DNA from: Helicobacter sp. | GTDB lineage: Bacteria; Campylobacterota; Campylobacteria; Campylobacterales; Helicobacteraceae | Length of the DNA stretch: 5,933 nt | Assembly: GCA_029257755.1 (NCBI GenBank) | Contig: JARIAP010000082.1 | Span: 1 to 5,933, forward strand | Direction of reading: 5' to 3' | In this document: one piece after another, positions 1 to 4,523 of the stretch | Numbering within the stretch: position 1 is the stretch's first letter | How the letters are laid out: each line of letters begins with the position of its first letter | The notes under the pieces: generated by a model | Database searches by the model: none | Seen by the model: only the letters and a program-made list of their open reading frames with translations | Told to the model about the DNA's origin: nothing | Program-made: the position numbers and the translations under genes

Positions 1-1
1 G

Positions 2-79
2 CCTGTGGTGATTTATGTATGCTATAAGTTTATTATGCTTAATATTACACATATTGAAAAGCAAGAAAAACATAATTAG
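2..79 (+). CDS. Possible C-terminal end of a membrane protein (5' end outside window)
   Basis: Reading from base 2, the plus strand stays open for 25 codons and stops at TAG 77-79. The peptide starts with a hydrophobic run (PVVIYVCYKFIMLNI) and ends in a polar, charged tail (EKQEKHN). This is the pattern of a last membrane helix followed by a short cytoplasmic tail, as in many transporters. The first dozen bases are also richer in G and C than the sequence after the stop, as expected where a gene ends. Against the call, the stretch is very short, another plus frame stops at 25-27, and a minus-strand frame is open over the same bases. No family can be named. If real, this gene converges with the permease gene at 553-1896. 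Confidence 0.3.
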   Translation, partial: PVVIYVCYKFIMLNITHIEKQEKHN

Positions 80-552
80 ATTCTATTTATCACTTCATGC
101 TTATAATAGCTATAACTTTAAAAGCTACTTATCTAAAGTAGCAGTGGAAAATTGATATATAAGATAGAAATAAAGAAATTTTTCTATTTAAAACATATAA
201 ATTACATAATGATATACTATCTAATATTTATGAAGTCGCAATAAGCTTATTTATTTTTATGATAAATAGAAATTAACTATTATATGAATTTTAGTGTTAT
301 TAGATTGTATTGCTTTTTGGGTTTGACAATGTCTATTTTAATAATTTATTCATAAGTACCCTTTGCTTAAAAAGATTGTTTCACAATAACTTAGAAATAT
401 TTAGTTAATTTAATAAAACAAATATATAAAACATTAAAAATAAATTGAAAAGACTAAAGTTTTTGCATATTTAATGTTATTTTAGGTTTAAAAATTGTGT
501 TGAAATTTTAAGCTAGATGATAATATGTCTATATAGATTTTATATTGATATG
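80..552. other. Long AT-rich intergenic stretch with no convincing gene
   Basis: All six frames are broken by frequent stops, and no open frame combines a start codon with a ribosome binding site. The stretch holds a clear short hairpin at 124-142, a perfect 12-base palindrome AATAAGCTTATT at 240-251, and a 12-base inverted repeat pairing 82-93 with 260-271. The last two could be chance in sequence this AT-rich. A TTGACA hexamer lies at 323-328, but no well-placed -10 box follows it. I see no tRNA-like T-loop and no recognisable gene remnant. A length of 473 bases is generous for a compact genome, so a small RNA or a decayed gene is possible but not demonstrated. Confidence 0.6.
124..142 (-). 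terminator. Candidate hairpin terminator
   Basis: GCTACTT (124-130) pairs perfectly with AAGTAGC (136-142) around a five-base loop. Read on the minus strand, the stem is followed by TTTTAAAG, a short U-tract, which fits a weak factor-independent terminator for minus-strand transcription. It is about 410 bases beyond the stop of the permease gene, so it would be a distal stop. On the plus strand there is no U-tract after the stem, though it lies 45 bases after the possible gene end at 79. The structure is seen in the sequence; its function is inferred. Confidence 0.35.
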
Positions 553-1896
553 TCATAGAATTATAGAACCAATTACACCAGCTATAATAAGTGGTATATT
601 ATACATTAAGAATGTAGGAATACATGTATCGCGTATATGATCATGTTGTTTATCCATATTTAATCCGGAAGTAGGACCAAGCGTGCTATCACTAGCAGGA
701 GAACCAGCATCACCTAAAGCTCCAGCAATACCAACAAGCAAAATGATAGCCGAAACACTAAACCCAAGAGATAATCCAAAAGGTACATAAATTGCAGCAA
801 TAATAGGTATGGTTCCAAATGAAGTTCCAATGCCAATAGTAATTAATAAGCCTACAATTAGCATTAATATAGCTCCAGTTACTTTATTGTTTGCAAATAT
901 CTTAATAGAATCTACCAACCCATTTACTTCACCGCTTTGACGCAATATTTCACCATATCCAGCAGCAATTAACATAACAAAAGCAATAAAAGCCATCATT
1001 TTTAAGCCATCTTCCATAATAGAATCTGTTTCATTCCATTTTATACCACCAAGAATTACCATGCTCATAAGTCCCAAAAAAGCACCAAGTGGCAATGATT
1101 CTGTAAATAATTGCACAATAAAGGTTACAATAATTCCAAATAAAACAGCATATTCTTTTCTACCCATATTTGCATTACCCATACTTATTTCTTCACTTTG
1201 TTTGTAGATTCTATCTTTTCTATATAAAACAAAGATTGCAAAAAATAAGCCAATTAGCATTGAAACTCCACCAATCCACATTACACTAGCAATATCTGAT
1301 AAACTAACTTTTATTCCATTTGCCATCAATTGATCTTTAATTGTAGTATGAAATATAAGCCCAAATCCAATACCAAGAGTTACATAAGGGGCTTGAAGCC
1401 CAAATGTTAGAGCACAAGCAACAGCCCTTCTATCAATTTTTAATTTATTCATTAAACTTAAAAGAGGTGGAATTAATATAGGGATAAAAGCTATATGTAT
1501 AGGAACTAAATTTTGAGAACAACAAGATATAAGTGCTATACCAATAACAAATAAATTTCGTTTATTGCTAATTATATTGGCAATAGCAGATAATAAAAAA
1601 GTCATTAAATGTGTGCGAGAAATAGTTATTGCTATAGCACCAAGTAGAATATAACTTAATGCAATCTCTAAATTTCCAGCCATACCTTTTATTAACATAT
1701 TGCTTGTATAAATTGTTTTTGCTAATAACAATTGAAAAAATGAATCATATATATTTGTATTATCAAGTGGTATATTTGACATTAAGCCAGCAACAAAAGC
1801 CGCTACAATAATAGATAAAAACACATTTAACCTCAAAATACACAATAAAGCCATTACTAAAACTGAAATTAAAACAGAATTTGTTAAAATAGACAT
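553..1896 (-). CDS. YuiF-like Na+/H+ antiporter-family permease
   Basis: This is a complete 447-residue inner-membrane protein made almost entirely of hydrophobic helices, roughly a dozen segments from residue 7 to the C-terminus. It resembles the bacterial YuiF group, which combines an N-terminal Na_H_antiport_2 type domain with a C-terminal Na_H_antiporter (NhaC-like) domain. The most diagnostic part is the C-terminal block. A GTSFGT motif (357-362) sits in a broken helix, GALGDAGSPASDSTLGPTS follows at 392-410, and HDHIRDT at 418-424. A second feature is the loop SCCSQNLVPIHIAFIP near 124-139. A long polar loop (about 226-247) separates the two halves. The family is annotated as Na+/H+ antiporters, but some members have been proposed to carry amino acids such as histidine, so the substrate is open. 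The start is supported by AAGG at 1903-1906, six bases upstream of ATG. There is no frameshift, and the length is normal for the family. No functional partner is adjacent. Confidence 0.88.
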   Translation of the reverse strand: MSILTNSVLISVLVMALLCILRLNVFLSIIVAAFVAGLMSNIPLDNTNIYDSFFQLLLAKTIYTSNMLIKGMAGNLEIALSYILLGAIAITISRTHLMTFLLSAIANIISNKRNLFVIGIALISCCSQNLVPIHIAFIPILIPPLLSLMNKLKIDRRAVACALTFGLQAPYVTLGIGFGLIFHTTIKDQLMANGIKVSLSDIASVMWIGGVSMLIGLFFAIFVLYRKDRIYKQSEEISMGNANMGRKEYAVLFGIIVTFIVQLFTESLPLGAFLGLMSMVILGGIKWNETDSIMEDGLKMMAFIAFVMLIAAGYGEILRQSGEVNGLVDSIKIFANNKVTGAILMLIVGLLITIGIGTSFGTIPIIAAIYVPFGLSLGFSVSAIILLVGIAGALGDAGSPASDSTLGPTSGLNMDKQHDHIRDTCIPTFLMYNIPLIIAGVIGSIIL

Positions 1897-1940
1897 TAAA
1901 AACCTTGAAATAAAATAAATATTTATGTAAAGGGGTAAAG

Positions 1941-1946
1941 ATTATA
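1941..1946 (-). promoter_or_regulatory. Candidate -10 box for the permease gene
   Basis: On the minus strand this reads TATAAT, preceded by a T/A-rich run and no obvious -35 box, which is usual for the housekeeping sigma factor of Helicobacter and Campylobacter. Transcription would begin near 1934-1936, giving a leader of about 40 bases before the ATG at 1896. The box lies inside or beside a motif that recurs at 3211-3257. It was identified by eye in AT-rich DNA, where chance TATAAT matches are common. Confidence 0.45.
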
Positions 1947-1950
1947 TAAA

Positions 1951-1970
1951 AATTAACATAAAATTTAGCT
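1951..1970. repeat. Intergenic repeat motif, copy 1
   Basis: AATTAACATAAAATTTAGCT matches copy 2 (3238-3257) at 18 of 20 bases. The bases just before it (GGGTAAAGATTATATAAA, 1933-1950) also resemble those before copy 2 (GGGTAAAAATTGAATAAA, 3211-3228). This copy lies upstream of the permease gene on its strand, next to its candidate -10 box. The similarity is seen directly. Whether it is a regulatory site or a duplicated promoter segment is inference. Confidence 0.4.
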
Positions 1971-2097
1971 TAAACTAAACAATAGTGTTAAATATAACAA
2001 TTTATAATTAAATTTGTTGTGTCCTATTATTCTACTATAAACCTTACACATAAATTATAACCTCTATAATATATCAAACAATAAATATAAAATAACA

Positions 2098-3060
2098 CTA
2101 TTTGTAAAATTTAGGTAATTTTTTAAGGCTTATAGCATTTTCAAACATACAACGCATATTAGAAGCATTGCTAGTATCCCATGAATCTAAATTTTGATTA
2201 AATTTTGTTGCACCAGCAAACATACCCATCATATTTTTTACCTTTGATACATTCCAAGATTCTAAATTTTGATTAAATTTTGTTGCATCATGAAACATAC
2301 ATTGCATATCAATTGCATTTGAAGTATCCCATGAATTTAATGGAGAATTAAAATTTCTTGCACTTGCAAACATATAGTTCATATTGATTACATTAGATAC
2401 ATTCCAAGATTCTAAATTTTGATTAAAATTTGTTGCATCTTCAAACATAATACGCATAGTCGTAACTTTTGATACATTCCATGAATTTATAGGTTTGTTA
2501 AAGGATTCTGCACATACAAACATACCTTCCATGTTTGTTACATTAGATACATTCCAAGATTCTATATTTTGATTAAATTTTTCAGCATCATAAAACATGC
2601 GACTCATGTTTGTTACATTAGATACATTCCAAGATTCTAGCTTTTGATTAAAGAGTGTCGCTCCACCAAACATACCTTCCATATTTGTTACATTAGATAC
2701 ATTCCATGAATTTATATTATGATCAAAGTTTTTTGCACCAGAAAACATATATCCCATATTTGTTACATTAGATACATTCCAAGATTCTATACCCTTAAAA
2801 TCTGTTCTTTGAGAATTTCTAAATAAATAACTCATATCTACTATTAAAGAAGTATCAATATCTCCTAAATTAATCTTAGAATCATCTACAAGTAATTTTA
2901 ATTCTTCTTTTGTTTTTGGTTGATATTTAGATTTAGTTTTATTTATATTTTGTAAATATACTATATATTCTCTAAGTTGTTTTGCAAAATTTATAACCTC
3001 TTCTGCAGTGTTTATCCCCAAACTTTTTAGCATATCCTCCATTCGTTTTTTGCCTTGCAT
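2098..3060 (-). CDS. BspA-type leucine-rich-repeat protein (DUF285 repeats)
   Basis: This complete 320-residue protein has three parts. Residues 1-40 form a probable charged alpha-helical head (MLKSLGINTAEEVINFAKQL and onward). Residues 41-90 resemble the usual lead-in to DUF285 repeats (QPKTKEELKLLVDD, GDIDTSLIVDMSYLF). Residues 91-315 are nine repeats of exactly 25 residues around SWNVSNVTNM..MF..A..FNQ, with Trp at 94 and every 25 residues to 294. The final repeat decays into a short basic tail. Such BspA-like proteins occur in Mycoplasma, Brachyspira, Helicobacter and gut protists, and are often called surface proteins that bind host or bacterial partners; the role here is unknown. There is no signal peptide, lipobox, membrane helix or C-terminal anchor, so surface location is not supported. 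The start is set by AAGGTGAT, six bases upstream; Met7 and Met10 are weaker alternatives. The gene is intact, with no internal stop. Confidence 0.85.
   Translation of the reverse strand: MQGKKRMEDMLKSLGINTAEEVINFAKQLREYIVYLQNINKTKSKYQPKTKEELKLLVDDSKINLGDIDTSLIVDMSYLFRNSQRTDFKGIESWNVSNVTNMGYMFSGAKNFDHNINSWNVSNVTNMEGMFGGATLFNQKLESWNVSNVTNMSRMFYDAEKFNQNIESWNVSNVTNMEGMFVCAESFNKPINSWNVSKVTTMRIMFEDATNFNQNLESWNVSNVINMNYMFASARNFNSPLNSWDTSNAIDMQCMFHDATKFNQNLESWNVSKVKNMMGMFAGATKFNQNLDSWDTSNASNMRCMFENAISLKKLPKFYK
2116..2790 (-). repeat. Nine tandem 75-bp repeat units inside the LRR gene
   Basis: Nine consecutive units of exactly 75 bases (25 codons) run without any insertion or deletion. Identity is high at the DNA level: a 24-base core encoding the end of one ESW and the following NVSNV segment is identical at 2390-2413, 2540-2563, 2615-2638 and 2765-2788. 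A different segment of about 27 bases (start TCTAAATTTTGATTAAATTT) is identical in the units near 2187 and 2262. Such long identical tracts suit unequal recombination or slippage that changes the number of repeats while keeping the reading frame. Confidence 0.9.
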
Positions 3061-3062
3061 AT

Positions 3063-3070
3063 ATCACCTT
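3063..3070 (-). promoter_or_regulatory. Ribosome binding site of the LRR gene
   Basis: The minus strand reads AAGGTGAT. AGGTGAT is complementary to the 3' end of 16S rRNA, and AAGG is six bases before ATG 3060. This supports Met1 over the internal Met7, which has only AAGG at a ten-base distance, and over Met10, where GGAGG is too close at two bases. Confidence 0.65.
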
Positions 3071-3086
3071 TTTATAAGTTATATAT

Positions 3087-3092
3087 ATTATA
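3087..3092 (-). promoter_or_regulatory. Candidate -10 box for the LRR gene
   Basis: The minus strand reads CGATATAATATAT, containing a perfect TATAAT. Transcription would begin near 3080, giving a leader of about 20 bases that still includes the ribosome binding site. There is no clear -35 box; the upstream sequence is A/T-rich. The AT-rich background makes this moderate evidence only. Confidence 0.45.
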
Positions 3093-3237
3093 TCGTTTAT
3101 TTATTGTAATTCTTGATATTATCTTATTATTTATTTGTTGAATTAGTAAATACTTTAAAACAAGATTACATTTAATATATATTATAAATAATAATAATTT
3201 AATATACATTGGGTAAAAATTGAATAAAAACAATACA

Positions 3238-3257
3238 AATTAACACACAATTTAGCT
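3238..3257. repeat. Intergenic repeat motif, copies 2 and 3
   Basis: AATTAACACACAATTTAGCT (3238-3257) matches copy 1 at 18 of 20 bases. A third, weaker version, TTTTAACACATAATTTTACT, lies 31 bases further on at 3269-3288 and matches copy 2 at 15 of 20. The location is between the divergent LRR and aroB genes, about 180-230 bases from either start. A role in regulation is not shown by the sequence. Confidence 0.4.
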
Positions 3258-3385
3258 ATTTTTAAATATTTTAACACATAATTTTACTATATATTTTAAT
3301 AAAATGTTAGAATTTGTAACAAATGATGATACACATAACAATATAAATTTAATTTCATTTGTATATATTGTAATAATTAGATATT

Positions 3386-3394
3386 TGATATAAT
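3386..3394 (+). promoter_or_regulatory. Candidate extended -10 promoter for aroB
   Basis: TGATATAAT is a perfect extended -10 element (TGn followed by TATAAT), with TTGTAA at 3368-3373 as a possible weak -35. Transcription would begin near 3401 and leave a leader of about 88 bases. It would drive aroB and the downstream channel gene. Confidence 0.45.
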
Positions 3395-3451
3395 AAATTA
3401 TGATTAGCATATTTATTAGTCAAATTAATTAATATTTTTTGTATTTTTGTG

Positions 3452-3457
3452 TAAAAT
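3452..3457 (+). promoter_or_regulatory. Alternative proximal -10 box for aroB
   Basis: TAAAAT follows a T-rich run (3434-3451, TTTTTTGTATTTTTGTG), the periodic T-tract style seen upstream of -10 boxes in Campylobacterota. Transcription would begin near 3464, leaving a leader of about 25 bases that includes the aroB ribosome binding site. It may act alone or together with the distal box at 3386-3394. Confidence 0.35.
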
Positions 3458-3476
3458 AATAGCAATAATATAAAGA

Positions 3477-3483
3477 AAGGAAG
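3477..3483 (+). promoter_or_regulatory. Ribosome binding site that fixes the GTG start of aroB
   Basis: AAGGAAG lies with AAGGA seven bases before GTG 3489-3491. No ATG in this frame sits near the expected N-terminus, and the protein from this GTG has the length and N-terminal beta-strand expected of the family, so the GTG start is well supported. Confidence 0.75.
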
Positions 3484-3488
3484 TTAAA

Positions 3489-4523
3489 GTGAAGACAGAA
3501 ATTTTTGTTAAAACACAAACACAACCATATAAAGTTTTAGTAGGAAAATTATCAACAATAAAACTTCAAAATACAAAGGTGCTAATAGTAACATCTAACA
3601 ATATAGCATCTTTATATCTTGATTATATTTTGCCACTTATAAATACAGATGATAAACATGTTTGTATTATAAAAGATGGTGAAATATATAAAAACATGGA
3701 TACAATAGAAGAGATTCTAAAACATGCCTTTGAAGCAAAATTAAATAGAAATTCAATTATGGTTGCACTTGGTGGTGGTGTAATTACCGATATGGTAGGA
3801 TTTGCTAGTGGGATATTCCAACGAGGGATAGATTTTATAAGTATTCCAACTACATTACTTTGCATGGTAGATGCAAGTGTTGGTGGAAAATGTGGCATAA
3901 ATAATACATATGGAAAAAACCTAATAGGTTTATTCCACCAACCAAAGGAAGTTTTTATAGATAGTATGTTTTTAAGAACACTTCCTACAAGGGAATTTTG
4001 TGCTGGTGTAGCAGAGATCATTAAAATATTTGCTTGTTTTGATTATGTAATGTTGCAAGATTTTAATATAAAAGATTTAGAGATTTATATAAAAAGAAGC
4101 ATTGAGTTAAAGGCATTTATTGTAGAGCATGATGAGAAAGAAAAGAATGGATTGAGAGCGTTATTAAATTATGGACATACATTTGCACATGCTATTGAAT
4201 TAGAAAATAACTTTACTAACTTTTTGCATGGTGAAGCAGTTAGCATGGGTATTGTAATGGCTAATAGATTATCTGTTAAAATGGGATTATTATCTAGTGA
4301 TATAGAAGTGTTTTTAACTTCATTGTTAAATAAAGTAAATTTACCAACACAATATAAAATTAAGAATGTAGAATCTTTTTACAATTCTTTCTTTTTTGAT
4401 AAAAAAAGTCTTGATTCTAAACTTCATTTTATATTACTTGAATCAAAAGAATCAATAAAGGCGAATATACATAAAAATATAGACAAAGAATTATTATTTG
4501 AGGTTTTAAATGAATTTGCGTAA
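3489..4523 (+). CDS. aroB: 3-dehydroquinate synthase
   Basis: AroB converts 3-deoxy-D-arabino-heptulosonate 7-phosphate (DAHP) to 3-dehydroquinate, the second step of the shikimate pathway to chorismate and aromatic amino acids, in the cytoplasm with NAD+ and a divalent metal. The 344-residue length is normal for Helicobacter AroB, a little shorter than the E. coli enzyme. The NAD-binding part contains DGEIYKNMDTIEEI (63-76), ALGGGVITDMVGFASG (93-108) and the PTTLLCMVDASVGGKCGIN segment (120-138), with active-site Lys134 and the Lys143/Asn144 pair. The helical half has AGVAEIIK (172-179), NYGHTFAHAIE (227-237) and LHGEAVSMG (246-254). By family homology the metal ligands are Glu176, His230 and His247, all present. 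Asp314-Lys315-Lys316 matches the conserved C-terminal DKK. The start is GTG. The stop overlaps the next gene by 14 bases, indicating a coupled operon. Confidence 0.97.
   Translation: MKTEIFVKTQTQPYKVLVGKLSTIKLQNTKVLIVTSNNIASLYLDYILPLINTDDKHVCIIKDGEIYKNMDTIEEILKHAFEAKLNRNSIMVALGGGVITDMVGFASGIFQRGIDFISIPTTLLCMVDASVGGKCGINNTYGKNLIGLFHQPKEVFIDSMFLRTLPTREFCAGVAEIIKIFACFDYVMLQDFNIKDLEIYIKRSIELKAFIVEHDEKEKNGLRALLNYGHTFAHAIELENNFTNFLHGEAVSMGIVMANRLSVKMGLLSSDIEVFLTSLLNKVNLPTQYKIKNVESFYNSFFFDKKSLDSKLHFILLESKESIKANIHKNIDKELLFEVLNEFA
4500..4503 (+). promoter_or_regulatory. Ribosome binding site of the channel gene, inside aroB
   Basis: GAGG lies six bases before ATG 4510, within the last codons of aroB. 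It supports the overlapping start over the next in-frame ATG (4615), which would remove most of the signal peptide. Confidence 0.6.

Larger units (their letters stand above)
3061..3488. other. Divergent AT-rich intergenic region between the LRR gene and aroB
   Basis: This 428-base stretch separates two genes transcribed away from each other and must hold both promoters. No coding frame is convincing. It contains two copies of a motif (3238-3257 and a weaker one at 3269-3288), and two short inverted repeats just upstream of the aroB -10 box: ACAAATGA 3319-3326 with TCATTTGT 3355-3362, and ACAATATA 3338-3345 with TATATTGT 3364-3371. Their arms interleave, so they could form alternative structures, or they may be chance in AT-rich DNA. 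No RNA gene is visible. Confidence 0.6.

Noticed and set aside
284..355. Plus-strand 23-codon frame encoding a hydrophobic peptide (MNFSVIRLYCFLGL and onward), considered as a small type I toxin-like peptide
   Set aside because: No ribosome binding site precedes the ATG, there is no clear promoter, and no similarity to known Helicobacter AapA peptides is visible. Short hydrophobic frames are common by chance in AT-rich DNA.
304..408. Plus-strand 34-codon open stretch ending at TAA 406-408, considered as a gene remnant
   Set aside because: It has no ATG start, no ribosome binding site and no family resemblance; it begins right after an in-frame stop.
1981..2102. Ten-base inverted repeat AATAGTGTTA (1981-1990) with TAACACTATT (2093-2102) around the end of the LRR gene, considered as a terminator or mobile-element end
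   Set aside because: The arms are 102 bases apart, there is no target duplication or transposase, and no U-tract. Chance in AT-rich DNA is likely.
3400..3432. Ten-codon frame (MISIFISQIN) in the aroB leader, considered as a leader peptide
   Set aside because: It has no ribosome binding site, no run of aromatic codons and no terminator-antiterminator structure, so attenuation is not supported.
3623..4021. Minus-strand open frame of 132 codons
   Set aside because: It lies entirely antisense to aroB, whose conserved motifs cover the same bases. It has no recognisable domain.
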